Numbered from the stretch's first letter, positions 42,432 through 52,054 are shown. The stretch is 64,000 bases of DNA from Legionella micdadei (GCF_000953635.1 NZ_LN614830.1:2657001-2721000), one strand, 5' to 3'. Notes: a model not told the origin generated them from the sequence alone. Made by a program: numbers and translations.

Positions 42432-43286
42432 ATGGAAAATAAAGCGAAAACGTTTATCCTTTTAGCGGCGCTCACTGCTTTGCTCCTTGTTGTTGGTAAC
42501 TTGTTAGGCGGACATACAGGCTTAGTCATCGCACTCGCTTTGGCCGTCATTATGAATTTTAGTGCCTACTGGTATTCGGATCAGATTGTGTTACGGGCCT
42601 ATCAAGCACAACCTTTAGATGAAACACACCCTGTATACACTATAGTCTCTGAATTAGCTAAAAAAGCACAAATACCCATGCCCAAAGTCTACTATGTTGA
42701 TACTCCTGTGCCTAATGCTTTTGCCACAGGCCGTAATCCGGAACACGCGAGTGTTGCTGTAACCACAGGGATTTTAAGCCGCATGAATAAGGAAGAACTA
42801 GCAGGAGTACTTGCGCATGAACTCTCCCATGTTATCCATCGTGACACATTAATCAGTGCTGTAGCGGCTACAATCTCTGGGGCTATTGGTTCTTTGGCAA
42901 ACATTTTCATGTGGAGCTCGATTGCTCGCTCTTCGGAAGACGACCGGGTCAATCCAATCGCCGCTATAGCCATGACCGTACTTGCACCCTTAGCAGCAGG
43001 TTTGATTCAAATGGCAGTATCGCGTTCTTGCGAATTTGATGCGGATGCAAGTGGGGCCAAATTATGCGGGAATCCGTTGTGGTTAGCCAGTGCGTTAGCA
43101 AAACTGGAAGAAGCGAATGGCCAAGGTCAATTCCAAGCCGCTGATGAGCACCCTAATACTGCACACATGTTTATCGTGAATCCTTTGAGTGCAGCAAAAT
43201 TAACACAACTGTTTTCTACTCATCCACCTACCGAAGAACGGATTAGACGTTTGCAAGCCATGGCACGTGAAACTTGGGCAAGATGA
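42432..43286 (+). CDS. htpX: Protease HtpX
   Basis: A 284-residue M48 zinc metalloprotease of the inner membrane. Two hydrophobic segments lie at the start ([40 protein letters not shown]), then [19 protein letters not shown], the zinc motif [12 protein letters not shown] (HExxH with Ser at the variable position), two more membrane segments (about 145-200) and the third ligand in [12 protein letters not shown]. HtpX degrades misfolded membrane proteins alongside FtsH. Confidence 0.95.
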   Translation: MENKAKTFILLAALTALLLVVGNLLGGHTGLVIALALAVIMNFSAYWYSDQIVLRAYQAQPLDETHPVYTIVSELAKKAQIPMPKVYYVDTPVPNAFATGRNPEHASVAVTTGILSRMNKEELAGVLAHELSHVIHRDTLISAVAATISGAIGSLANIFMWSSIARSSEDDRVNPIAAIAMTVLAPLAAGLIQMAVSRSCEFDADASGAKLCGNPLWLASALAKLEEANGQGQFQAADEHPNTAHMFIVNPLSAAKLTQLFSTHPPTEERIRRLQAMARETWAR

Positions 43287-43374
43287 GGCAGAGTGGAATA
43301 GAGCAGACTTAATTGTTCAAACTATTCGAGACTGAGCCTTTATCATCAAGTCCAGCAAGAAAAGGATGCGTATT

Positions 43375-44979
43375 ATGACGTATATAAGGCCTATACTCGG
43401 ATTCACTCAAGGATTGATTGTTTATCTACTCTTTACACAAGCCCATCTTTCGGAAGCAGGTACCCTGTTTGCCCTTATCGCGCTGAATTTTCCCTTATGG
43501 GGACTACAAATTAAGCTACCCAATAAAAAAATGGTTGCCCTAGGCATAGGAATCCTTATTTCAATGGGGCTTATTTACGGTTATGCTGTTTATCATCTTA
43601 TCAACTTGATGCATGCCTCTAGTAGCTACCTGCCTTCTCTTCTAGCCTTTCAGTGCGCACTAAGTGCCTTTATCTTATTTGTATTTTATTGTGTCCTTAT
43701 GGAAGAAGGGCGTTTTCACTTTCCGTATCTCACTTTGTTTAGTGAGTTTTGGCAAATTATTTTAAAAGTGTTTTTAGGCCAACTTTTAGTCTATTTAACG
43801 TGGGCATTGTTTATCTTGGCAGCAAAGCTTTTTGAGTTGTTGGGTATTTTTTTAATCAGTAATTGGGTGTTCAGCAAACCCTTCATCTATATCATGCCTT
43901 CGTTTTTCTTTGGTATCGCAATGACCATCTTATACCGTTATGAGGATATTCTTACAAAGCTAAGAAATATTTTATTGGCGTTTTGCCGCTTCCTATACCC
44001 CATTTTCGTCGTTATTAGCTTAAGTTTTTTACTCGTCATTCCCTTTGCACATAAAATTTTTGCTGACTTTTGGCCTGTCATCGTTGGTTTAAGCATAGCC
44101 AACATTTTATTGTTTAATGGGATTTTTCAGGCTGGCTTTACTCAAGCACCTTACGCACGTTGGTTTTCAATCTTAATTTATGCTTCGTTGATTATTATTA
44201 CACTTTATTCTTTTTATATTTTGCGGTTTCCTCTCTCGGATATGAAAAATTATGGGTTCAAACCGGAAGTATTTTTACTGCTGTTATTACTTCTCTTCCT
44301 TTTTACTTATCACCTCTGTTATAGCCTCGCTGTGTTTTTCAGCACAAAACCTTGGTTATCAATGATAAGACATGCCAATACCGTTATTGCCTTAGTTATT
44401 GCAATAACTTATTTGGTTCTCGCATTACCACTTGTCGATATTGGTAAAATTTCATCAAAAGCTCAACTCTCCCGATTATTAAATAACAAGGCGATAATTA
44501 ATTCTCAAAACACTTTTAGTAACCCTGGGTATTTAGTTGGGGTAAATTTGCAAAAGGCCAATTTGGAAGGACGGGATTTGCGTAACATCAATTTTTCAGG
44601 TGCTGATTTGCGAGGGGCAAATTTAGTTAATGCAAACCTAGAAAATGCCGATTTCTCTAAAGCCAATCTAGCTGATGTGAATTTAAACAGTGCTAATTTG
44701 CAATTCGTAAAATTTAAAGAAGCCAACTTGGTTTCAGCTCAATTAAGCAGTGCCAATCTATCTTTTGCTCAGTTTGATAAAACAAATCTCACCAAAGCTA
44801 ACTTTACTGGGGCTATTTTAAAAAATTCCTGGTTTAATCAAGCGATTTTTCAGCAGACTAATTTCTCTAATGCTGATTTAAGTAACGCTTATGGTCTAGG
44901 ACAAAGTGATTTAAACAAAGCCTGTGGCAACAACGTTGCTTTACCGGAAAAATTATCAATTAAACCTTGTATGAATTAA
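43375..44979 (+). CDS. Polytopic membrane protein with C-terminal pentapeptide repeats
   Basis: The first 350 or so residues contain about ten hydrophobic helices. After these, residues about 385-510 are pentapeptide repeats: NLQKANLEGRDLRNINFSGA, DLRGANLVNANLENADFSKA and so on, with the A-(D/N)-L-x-x period that builds a right-handed square beta-helix. The order suggests a beta-helix hung on a membrane bundle. Repeats of this type can mimic DNA or mediate binding. AAAGGA eight bases before ATG 43375 supports that start. The function is unknown. Confidence 0.75.
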   Translation: MTYIRPILGFTQGLIVYLLFTQAHLSEAGTLFALIALNFPLWGLQIKLPNKKMVALGIGILISMGLIYGYAVYHLINLMHASSSYLPSLLAFQCALSAFILFVFYCVLMEEGRFHFPYLTLFSEFWQIILKVFLGQLLVYLTWALFILAAKLFELLGIFLISNWVFSKPFIYIMPSFFFGIAMTILYRYEDILTKLRNILLAFCRFLYPIFVVISLSFLLVIPFAHKIFADFWPVIVGLSIANILLFNGIFQAGFTQAPYARWFSILIYASLIIITLYSFYILRFPLSDMKNYGFKPEVFLLLLLLLFLFTYHLCYSLAVFFSTKPWLSMIRHANTVIALVIAITYLVLALPLVDIGKISSKAQLSRLLNNKAIINSQNTFSNPGYLVGVNLQKANLEGRDLRNINFSGADLRGANLVNANLENADFSKANLADVNLNSANLQFVKFKEANLVSAQLSSANLSFAQFDKTNLTKANFTGAILKNSWFNQAIFQQTNFSNADLSNAYGLGQSDLNKACGNNVALPEKLSIKPCMN

Positions 44980-45122
44980 AGCGCCGTGAGTGATACCCTA
45001 CTTCCCTAAGATTAACCCTGCCTTCTCCCTTAAAAAATATTAGGTGCTTGGGATTGATAAACTTGCGTTGAAACACCATTCTAAGGATAATTCGTTTTTT
45101 GCAGTTTAATGCTAGGTAGGGT

Positions 45123-45545
45123 ATGGGACATTTAGGCCAATTTATTACTAATCACTGGGGACTTTGGCTCGCTTTAGCTATTGTTTTAGCACTCATTTTT
45201 ATTAATGAACTGTTAACTCAAAGAAAAAAAGCGAAGGAAATCTCTCCGCAAACCGCTGTCAATTTGATCAATCACGAAAATGCTGTGGTTGTGGATTTGC
45301 GCGAGGCAGAACTTTTTCGCAAAGGTCATATCATTGATGCAGTGCGGGCGACACCTGATGATTTTACCCAGCAACGTATGGATAAATACAAAACTAAACC
45401 CATTATTCTTGTTTGCGCACGCGGTTTGCAATCTGCACAATTGGCAGCTAAATTACAAGCACAAGGCTTTTCAAAACTAATGGTTTTATCAGGAGGCATC
45501 ACCGCGTGGCAAACTGCTGAATTACCACTAGTTAAAGGGAAATAA
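45123..45545 (+). CDS. Membrane-anchored rhodanese (YibN-like)
   Basis: A 140-residue protein with one N-terminal membrane helix (GLWLALAIVLALIFINELL) followed by a rhodanese domain: INHENAVVVDLREAELFRKGHI, the active Cys in ILVCARGLQSAQ, and LSGGITAWQTAELPL. It matches YibN, whose gene commonly precedes grxC, secB and gpsA, as here. It probably carries sulfane sulfur or acts in envelope protein biogenesis. Confidence 0.88.
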   Translation: MGHLGQFITNHWGLWLALAIVLALIFINELLTQRKKAKEISPQTAVNLINHENAVVVDLREAELFRKGHIIDAVRATPDDFTQQRMDKYKTKPIILVCARGLQSAQLAAKLQAQGFSKLMVLSGGITAWQTAELPLVKGK

Positions 45546-45549
45546 AATT

Positions 45550-45804
45550 ATGGCAACAGTGATTATGTACAGTACCGCTTATTGTCCGTATTGTCGTCTA
45601 GCCAGGGAATTGCTGGAAAAAAAAGGGGTGACATACACTGACATCCGCATTGACGAAGATCCCAGCAAGCGTGATGAAATGATTGCTAAAAGCGGCAGGA
45701 CAACTGTACCACAAATATTCATAAACAGTCAGCATATTGGCGGCTGTGATGATATGTATGCCCTGGACGATCAGGGGCGGTTAGATGAACTTTTACGAAA
45801 ATAG
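45550..45804 (+). CDS. grxC: Glutaredoxin 3
   Basis: An 84-residue dithiol glutaredoxin that uses glutathione to reduce disulfides. It has MYSTAYCPYCRLARELLEKK with the CPYC active site, TTVPQIFINSQHIGGCDD with the cis-proline and glutathione-binding GGCDD. It is the second gene of the yibN-grxC-secB-gpsA operon, four bases after the rhodanese gene. Confidence 0.95.
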   Translation: MATVIMYSTAYCPYCRLARELLEKKGVTYTDIRIDEDPSKRDEMIAKSGRTTVPQIFINSQHIGGCDDMYALDDQGRLDELLRK

Positions 45805-45812
45805 GAACAAAC

Positions 45813-46292
45813 ATGTCAGAACAAGCAAATAACCAACAGGAAGCGCAATTCATGATTCAGCGCATCTATGTAAAGGATTCTTCTTTTGAAGCACCAGGCA
45901 CCCCTGCAATTTTTCAGCAAAAGTGGGATCCTGAACTCACTCTGGATTTAAACACACAAAACGTTGAATTAGAAAAAGGCGTGTATGAAGTCGTCCTAAC
46001 CGTCACTGCTACAGTGAAAAATCAAAATAACATCGCGTTCTTAGCTGAAGTTAAGCAAGCAGGTATTTTCACCATCGAAGGCGCTCCAGTTGACCAGCTC
46101 GATCATTTACTAGGCAGCTTCTGCCCAAGCATTCTTTACCCTTATGCGCGAGAAACAATTACATCACAAGTTATTCATGGCAGTTTCCCACAATTAGTAT
46201 TGGCGCCTATTAACTTTGATGCGTTGTACGTGCAACAGCTCGAAGATAAAAAGAAGGCTAAGCAAAAAGAGGCTGAAGAGACTACGCACTAA
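45813..46292 (+). CDS. secB: Protein-export chaperone SecB
   Basis: A 159-residue homolog of SecB, the cytosolic tetrameric chaperone that keeps preproteins unfolded and delivers them to SecA. Matches include FMIQRIYVKDSSFEAPGTPAIFQQKW, VYEVVLTVTATV, FLAEVKQAGIF and CPSILYPYARETI. It follows grxC by eight bases and ends three bases before gpsA. Confidence 0.96.
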   Translation: MSEQANNQQEAQFMIQRIYVKDSSFEAPGTPAIFQQKWDPELTLDLNTQNVELEKGVYEVVLTVTATVKNQNNIAFLAEVKQAGIFTIEGAPVDQLDHLLGSFCPSILYPYARETITSQVIHGSFPQLVLAPINFDALYVQQLEDKKKAKQKEAEETTH

Positions 46293-46295
46293 ACC

Positions 46296-47285
46296 ATGAA
46301 AAAAGGTACGGTTGCCATCCTTGGTGCCGGCTCCTGGGGCACCGCTGTTGCTATTCATGTGGCGAAAAATGGTAATCAAGTCATGCTGTGGGGACATACT
46401 CCGCAGCATGTGCAAGATATGATTAAACAGCGCTGTAACCAGCGCTACTTGCCTTCTTGCCACTTTCCTGATCTACTAGTTCCTACAATGGATCTGCACT
46501 ATTGCTTAGATCACGCTTCAGAAATAATAATTGCTGTCCCGTCTCATGCTTTTGCTGAATTATTGTCTCAACTAAACCAACCCAGACAAGGTCTGGCTTG
46601 GTTAACCAAAGGGGTCGATCCTGTTAGTCATAAATTACTGAGTAATCTCGTTTATGAACGTTGGGGGGACGACTTCCCAATTGCTGTGATCTCTGGTCCC
46701 TCTTTCGCACGTGAAGTTGCCCACTCTTTACCAACCGCACTCACATTAGCCTCTAATAATGCTATTTACCAAAACACGATCAGGGCATTACTGCATCATA
46801 ATAACTTGCGAGTTTATTTGAGTAATGATGTTATTGGTGTGCAATTGTGTGGAGCAGTAAAGAATGTCCTTGCTATCGCTTGTGGTATCAGTGATGGATT
46901 AGGTTACGGTGCTAATGCCAAAGCAGCGCTGATTACTCGAGGCTTGGCCGAAATGAAGCGTTTGGGAATAAAAATGGGAGCACGAGATGAAACGTTCATG
47001 GGGCTAGCTGGCCTTGGTGATTTGGTGCTGACATGCACCGACGATCAATCACGAAATCGACGGTTCGGGCTATTTTTAGGAAAAGGAATCCGTATTGTAG
47101 AAGCTGAACAGCAAATAGGACAAGTCGTAGAAGGAAAACATAACGCCTCACAAATCTGCTACTTAGCAAATCAATATGATGTTGAAATGCCAATATGTTC
47201 ACAGGTCAATGCGCTTTTATTGGGAAAAATTACTCCCCAACAAGCAGTAGTCAATCTTATGAGCCGCTCTCCTAGGGAAGAATAA
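46296..47285 (+). CDS. gpsA: Glycerol-3-phosphate dehydrogenase [NAD(P)+]
   Basis: A 329-residue cytosolic enzyme that reduces dihydroxyacetone phosphate to sn-glycerol-3-phosphate for phospholipid synthesis. The Rossmann motif is VAILGAGSWGTAVAIHVA; SGPSFAREVAHSLPTAL, the catalytic-lysine region GAVKNVLAIACGISDGLGYG and GLAGLGDLVLTCT follow. Last gene of the secB operon. Copies of a short repeat follow its stop. Confidence 0.96.
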   Translation: MKKGTVAILGAGSWGTAVAIHVAKNGNQVMLWGHTPQHVQDMIKQRCNQRYLPSCHFPDLLVPTMDLHYCLDHASEIIIAVPSHAFAELLSQLNQPRQGLAWLTKGVDPVSHKLLSNLVYERWGDDFPIAVISGPSFAREVAHSLPTALTLASNNAIYQNTIRALLHHNNLRVYLSNDVIGVQLCGAVKNVLAIACGISDGLGYGANAKAALITRGLAEMKRLGIKMGARDETFMGLAGLGDLVLTCTDDQSRNRRFGLFLGKGIRIVEAEQQIGQVVEGKHNASQICYLANQYDVEMPICSQVNALLLGKITPQQAVVNLMSRSPREE

Positions 47286-47342
47286 CTCATCTACTTCATC
47301 ATAGGCCTATTGCTCAGGGCTGCAAAAGATCAAGCTCCCTAA

Positions 47343-47461
47343 TGTTGGATTTGGCACAAAACAGCCAGTTTTGAGTACAGGTTGCAAGAAGACATAACAA
47401 AAGCAGCAAAGCTGCCAATTTGAGTAATTTTTGGAGATGTTTTCTCGCAAGATGCGCCAAA
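47343..47461 (+). repeat. Two adjoining copies of the interspersed repeat
   Basis: The first copy (47343-47395) begins TGTTGGATTTGGCACAAAAC and includes TTTTGAGTACA; the second (47393-47461) includes CCAATTTGAGT and GATGTTTTCTCGCAAGATG then CGCCAAA. Both resemble the copy at 42123-42185, and the second also matches 39111-39139. They fill the gap between gpsA and the large minus-strand gene. Confidence 0.55.
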
Positions 47462-47544
47462 TACGATCGTTTATTAAAGGGTTGATCTATTACTCACAAC
47501 CTGGTTCGGATAGCCGCTTAGGAATAACATTTGTCACTCAAATC

Positions 47545-50013
47545 CTAAGCTGTTGGAGGAGCTATTTTTCCCTCAATTTCCATTTTGATCCCCTCAACAA
47601 TTTCTTTAGGCTGGGGTTTGAAAAAGAAGCAACTTGCTTTTTCTAAAATAGCTTTAGTGTATTTTCTACCTTCTTGATGACCAAACTTATTCGTGCTTGC
47701 CTCTTTAATTGCCAGGAGATAGTCTTTAAGTGCAGGCTGTTTCATAAATCGAGTTGCATAGCAGGAATCTTTAGCAAACTCATACTTAAACCCGGTAAAA
47801 CCCAACGTTTTCATTAATTCTTTTTCAGGTCTAAATTGGACAGTCGGATCTAAGAAAATGATTGCCTCCTGGTCAAACTTCATATCGGGAACTTCTCGGC
47901 CCAGTATCATCAGTGCAGTCCAGATATATTGCTGCTCTATAGGATCGTCTCCCTCAATGATAATCGGATTCCCTTTTGAAGGCGCTTTATCGAAACGAGA
48001 TAAAAATTCACTCGCCATAGCAATAGCAAATTCTACTCGGCCGGTAACAAGCTCTGGATCGTCAGGATCAGGACCCTGCGGAAATTTATTTACCGTAAAT
48101 TTCACTTCGGGTACTTGCTCTGCAAGCCCACCTTCCCCATGAATCCCCGGCTCATAACTTATAGCTTGCTCTTCAATAAAGCAACCAACTGTTTTTTTAT
48201 GGGGGTTAATAGTATGCAACCGAGCCTTGCCCTCTTTTAAAGCAGGAACCGTTTTATAAGTACTTGCTCCATAAGATTTTTCTGTCAAAGAAGTGGCTTT
48301 CTCGATTTTCTCAGGGGAATAATTACCAAAAAATTGTTCTTTTTCACTTCTATCAATATCCACAAAGTTACTGGCGAAAGTTAAAAACTTAACATTAAAT
48401 TGTCCGGATTTTGCTTGCTTTAGGGTTTTCAGTATGCCTTGGCGTAAGAGAATATTGGTTGCCTTACAATCCCCAAAAAATTTCTTTTGCAAAGGCTCGT
48501 GCAAATCCAATTCAGTTTGCACTTTCTTTATCTCTTTCTCAAGATAGTTAGATCGCTGTTGAATTGCTTTTTTGTGAGACAGATTTGAGATCTCACTTAA
48601 ATCGCTGGGTAACGAAGCTAATTGATGGTTTAGTTCAATACGCAAAATTCGAAGATATTTAACAAGTACATTGCAGTTCCTCGCTAATCGTTCATAGTAG
48701 TTTTCCATTTCCGTCGCATGTTTTTTAGCGATAGTTTGGAAACCAGGGTTAAACCAATGAATGGGAGATAATTTACTTAGGGCACTCAATTCCTTCCGTA
48801 CGCTATCGTCAAGCTGCGTAACCGCATCTAAATGCTTTTTGGCTTTGTCTAATTCGCGCCCATCTTCAGCTAAAGCTTGTTGATATTCATCGCAATTTAA
48901 AAATCTAGCCCTTTGCTCCTCCCTCTGTTTAAGCAAATTTTGTTGCCTTTCTTTTGCAGCCTCAACAATCAATAAATAATCCTCTGCAAATAAGCCGCTT
49001 ATCAGCCCAGCATTAATACCTACTTCCACTAACTGATCATTGTTTTTAACCTGTTGAATTATTTCTAATAATTCATCATCTTTTATCATTGCAATTCTTG
49101 CTTTTAAAGCGGTAATTGCTTTTCTGTGCGCAATTAGCGCTGGATTATAATCTTCCTCCTCTTCCAGAGGTTCAGTCAGAATCTTCTTCTCTTGTGCCAA
49201 ACGCTGTCCTGCATCTTTGGTAGCCATTAACGAATGCTGCAGTTCTGCAATGGGTGGGCTCAAACTCTCCTTCTCTGATATGGGTGCTTTATTGCGTTTA
49301 GTTGGCTCCTCAGCCGCTTTACCTGTTGCATCTTCCGCTCCTTCTTGAGTCTTTTTGATCGTATTTTGTCTTTCAGCAAGCCTTAGCTTAGCCTGGCTAA
49401 TACAATTTTCCAGTGACTTTCTGATCTCATCAATATCCTCAGCAGGCAATTTTGCCTTCAGCTCTCGGCAGAAATCTTTGGCGTCTTCATCTGTGGTATC
49501 TTCATCATTTAAATTTGCCAAAAAAATATCGCCATACTCGAGCAGATCTTCATCGGGCGTATTGATAATTTCAAACAATATTTTCTCTTTTGAATTAGCA
49601 TTTGCCGATTCCCGGCTTTCCGAACCAACTTCTTCTTGTTCATCCCATACCAAACTATCTGGATCAGCTTCTAAGGCTTTAACCATTCTATCGAACTCTT
49701 CTTTTTTAAAAGAGTTACTTAGAGCCTCTTGCATTTTTCTCATTTTTTCTTCTATATCCATCATGGATAGCGCATGTTTTAAAACTTCCAGCCTGCCTTC
49801 TTCAGTAGAACCAATCTGCTGGATACGTTCCTTGAGTAAATTTCTTATTTCATCAAGATCCTCATCGCTTAAATTTTCTTCAATAGCTAGAAAATCTCCA
49901 CATAAACTTCTACTTTCCTCATTGCTCTCACTGATTAAAAATTTAATCCCAAGTGTTAGTATTGTTTCATCTGAGATTTGGCCGATAAGTCTTTTAATTT
50001 CTAGTTCTGTCAT
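47545..50013 (-). CDS. Large coiled-coil protein with N-terminal repeats, effector candidate
   Basis: An 822-residue, highly charged protein. Three related helical modules occur near residues 5-70 (QISDETILTLGIKFL ... SDEDLDEIRNLLKERI), 148-215 (INTPDEDLLEYGDIFLANL ... PAEDIDEIRKSLENCI) and 300-360 (MIKDDELLEIIQQV). A long coiled-coil centre follows (about 365-540). The C-terminal part (about 640-800) has a compact module with PIIIEGDDPIEQQYIWTALM, of a kind that I believe recurs in Legionella coiled-coil proteins. There is no signal peptide. A Dot/Icm substrate is the best guess; the function is unknown. The opposite strand has only antisense frames. Confidence 0.7.
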   Translation of the reverse strand: MTELEIKRLIGQISDETILTLGIKFLISESNEESRSLCGDFLAIEENLSDEDLDEIRNLLKERIQQIGSTEEGRLEVLKHALSMMDIEEKMRKMQEALSNSFKKEEFDRMVKALEADPDSLVWDEQEEVGSESRESANANSKEKILFEIINTPDEDLLEYGDIFLANLNDEDTTDEDAKDFCRELKAKLPAEDIDEIRKSLENCISQAKLRLAERQNTIKKTQEGAEDATGKAAEEPTKRNKAPISEKESLSPPIAELQHSLMATKDAGQRLAQEKKILTEPLEEEEDYNPALIAHRKAITALKARIAMIKDDELLEIIQQVKNNDQLVEVGINAGLISGLFAEDYLLIVEAAKERQQNLLKQREEQRARFLNCDEYQQALAEDGRELDKAKKHLDAVTQLDDSVRKELSALSKLSPIHWFNPGFQTIAKKHATEMENYYERLARNCNVLVKYLRILRIELNHQLASLPSDLSEISNLSHKKAIQQRSNYLEKEIKKVQTELDLHEPLQKKFFGDCKATNILLRQGILKTLKQAKSGQFNVKFLTFASNFVDIDRSEKEQFFGNYSPEKIEKATSLTEKSYGASTYKTVPALKEGKARLHTINPHKKTVGCFIEEQAISYEPGIHGEGGLAEQVPEVKFTVNKFPQGPDPDDPELVTGRVEFAIAMASEFLSRFDKAPSKGNPIIIEGDDPIEQQYIWTALMILGREVPDMKFDQEAIIFLDPTVQFRPEKELMKTLGFTGFKYEFAKDSCYATRFMKQPALKDYLLAIKEASTNKFGHQEGRKYTKAILEKASCFFFKPQPKEIVEGIKMEIEGKIAPPTA

Positions 50014-50194
50014 TTCTTGCCCCTATATTTTGATTTCATTGAATCCATTGTAACCAAATGAAATTACTTGATTATTAGGGATGCACTTAAATTTGTTCTT
50101 AGCGGAAACAACACATTTCATACCCGCTTAAGCTTAGCGTAAGGGTCTTCTGTTAACTTTAAATTTAACCATTTTGAATATTTAAGGTGCAGAA

Positions 50195-51166
50195 ATGACC
50201 AAAGATAATTTTACAAATCACTTAACTAAAGAAAATGAAGAACTAGGCAATTTATTCAACGAAATTACAGAAATTATTTCCAAGATTGAAAAAGGGCAAA
50301 TTCATGCAAAGCAACTGAATTTAATTTTAGACAAGGCAAAAATGTGCTACATAAAGTTAAATGTCAATGTGGAAGCAGTGGATGACGCTTTTAATCTTTT
50401 AATTCAGAAAAGCTGGCCCTTTTTCAAAAATAAAAATAATTTGGGCAATCAACTAGCAGTAATTCTAAATCATTTGATTACTTCTGGAAAATCTAATAAC
50501 CCTAAGTTTAAAGAGGCTTTTTTATTGCTTAGGGCTTTTTCAAGACTGAATGAAATTAATCATAATCAATATTATGATTTAGTTAATGTGCAGGTATTAA
50601 AACCAGAAGCAAGAACCCTGCAAAGGGATAAAGAATGGAAATTGATTTTAGATAAACAATGGAATTTAAGTTCCAAAGATGTTTCTAATATCTTGGATTA
50701 TAATGATCCTAAAAAGAGATGGGTAAATAAGAGAGAATTAAGAACGGCCAATGATTCATGGACGGTATATTCCTTATTAAAAGTCTGCGAAAAAGTATTA
50801 TTGCATTTAGAAGAAGCATCTTACGATCCAGCTAGTAAAGCAGCTGTGCTATGTATTGAAAAGATGATGGCAGGTTTGAACAATGCACAAAAAACCAATG
50901 CTGAGCGATTAATTGATTTTTACCGGGAGAAATCAAAGCTAAATCAAGGGAAAAAGCCATGTTCGTATTTACAAAGATCTCTAAAAGCAATCGAAGAAAC
51001 TCTAGATGCAATTTCAAACGGACTTTTTTCCAGACTCATCAAAAAGGATGTTTGGCATGATTCTAAACTTGTTGGATTTTTTAAAGCAGCAGAAAAAATT
51101 AAAGAGGATGCTGCTAATAAAGATCGTGCAATTTACTCGAGCTCTATCTTTTTACCGCCCAAATAG
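50195..51166 (+). CDS. Unknown helical protein
   Basis: A 323-residue, Lys/Asn-rich protein with no signal peptide, membrane segment or recognised domain. It is predicted to be mostly alpha-helical throughout (ENEELGNLFNEITEIISKIE ... AAEKIKEDAANKDRAIYS). AAGGTG six bases before the ATG supports the start. It is divergent from the large coiled-coil gene, with a 181-bp AT-rich gap. An effector is possible by location only. Confidence 0.6.
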   Translation: MTKDNFTNHLTKENEELGNLFNEITEIISKIEKGQIHAKQLNLILDKAKMCYIKLNVNVEAVDDAFNLLIQKSWPFFKNKNNLGNQLAVILNHLITSGKSNNPKFKEAFLLLRAFSRLNEINHNQYYDLVNVQVLKPEARTLQRDKEWKLILDKQWNLSSKDVSNILDYNDPKKRWVNKRELRTANDSWTVYSLLKVCEKVLLHLEEASYDPASKAAVLCIEKMMAGLNNAQKTNAERLIDFYREKSKLNQGKKPCSYLQRSLKAIEETLDAISNGLFSRLIKKDVWHDSKLVGFFKAAEKIKEDAANKDRAIYSSSIFLPPK

Positions 51167-51250
51167 ATTTTATTGAGCCCTATTTCAGCACACCCTTGAT
51201 TAAGCGAAGGTAATTCGATTATAGGCGCTTTAGCCCTTAACTTATAGTAC

Positions 51251-52054
51251 TTACTCTCCGCATCCCCACGGAGACCCACAACCCAAGTCAAATTGCTGTA
51301 AGTTGAGGCTACCAGGGGGGGGTGAAGGACTTTCAGACTTACATAAACTTCGAATAGGAAAAGAATACATAGTTTCACCAACCGCCTGTTCAAGCGCTTC
51401 TAACCGCTCTATAGAAGACGGATCAAGGGAAGAAAGCTCGTTCTCTTTCACATGGATACAGGGATTACATTCCAGACTCTGATGAGGTAGAAGAGTAAAC
51501 CCTGTTCTTTGAATTAATTCAGTGAATTCATGATTAGTTGTTTGCCAAAGAGGATACCATACCGTTCTTCCTTGGTACAAATCATCTTCTTGTTCAAATT
51601 CTTGCAAATTAGCATATCGTCTTGAATCACATTGACGCTTGCCGGATACAACAATGGCTTCGCAAGCCGGATCAAACTCATCTAAAAAGTCAAGCAAGGC
51701 TAGGCCTTTAAGGAAACTAGCGCACCATTGGAATTTAGGGCTAGGAAATTGTTTACGATCCATAACCATTTGTAAAAAAGTGGCTTGGGCGTTTAATGGG
51801 TGTACCTCAACTCCTTGGCTTTTTGCGTAATCAGAACAAGCAGATACTCTTTCAGCCCAAGAAGATGCAGCCCAGCCTGTATTCACGTAAACAAAATGAA
51901 TACCTGTCTTGCCCCTTTCAATTAAGGCCTGCATCACTGCTAGGGAATGATTACCGAAATTACCGATGATGATGTACTGCATTTCTCGATGAGTGTCTAA
52001 TAAGCGCTCAGTATCTACCAAGGAATTGTCACATTTGGTGCTTGCTAAAGGCAT
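51251..52054 (-). CDS. PAPS reductase-like (adenine nucleotide alpha-hydrolase) protein with altered PP-loop
   Basis: About 267 residues with the PAPS-reductase/DndC-like pattern: FVYVNTGWAASSWAERV, a mid-region basic WCASFLKGLALLDFL, IVVSGKRQCDSRRYA and a carboxy-terminal Cys pair in LECNPCIHV. The expected pyrophosphate loop SGGxDS is IGNFGNHSLAV, so ATP binding may be changed or lost. The function is unknown. Start is uncertain: ATG at 52054, or the ATG at 51982 immediately before the core (MQYIIIGNFG). It lies just outside the tRNA-Leu element. Confidence 0.65.
   Translation of the reverse strand: MPLASTKCDNSLVDTERLLDTHREMQYIIIGNFGNHSLAVMQALIERGKTGIHFVYVNTGWAASSWAERVSACSDYAKSQGVEVHPLNAQATFLQMVMDRKQFPSPKFQWCASFLKGLALLDFLDEFDPACEAIVVSGKRQCDSRRYANLQEFEQEDDLYQGRTVWYPLWQTTNHEFTELIQRTGFTLLPHQSLECNPCIHVKENELSSLDPSSIERLEALEQAVGETMYSFPIRSLCKSESPSPPPGSLNLQQFDLGCGSPWGCGE

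Noticed and set aside
49355-50053. Plus-strand 232-residue Ser-rich frame
   Set aside because: It lies wholly antisense to the acidic 5' part of the large coiled-coil gene, and its Ser/Leu/Phe composition is what the complement of Glu/Asp/Lys codons gives.
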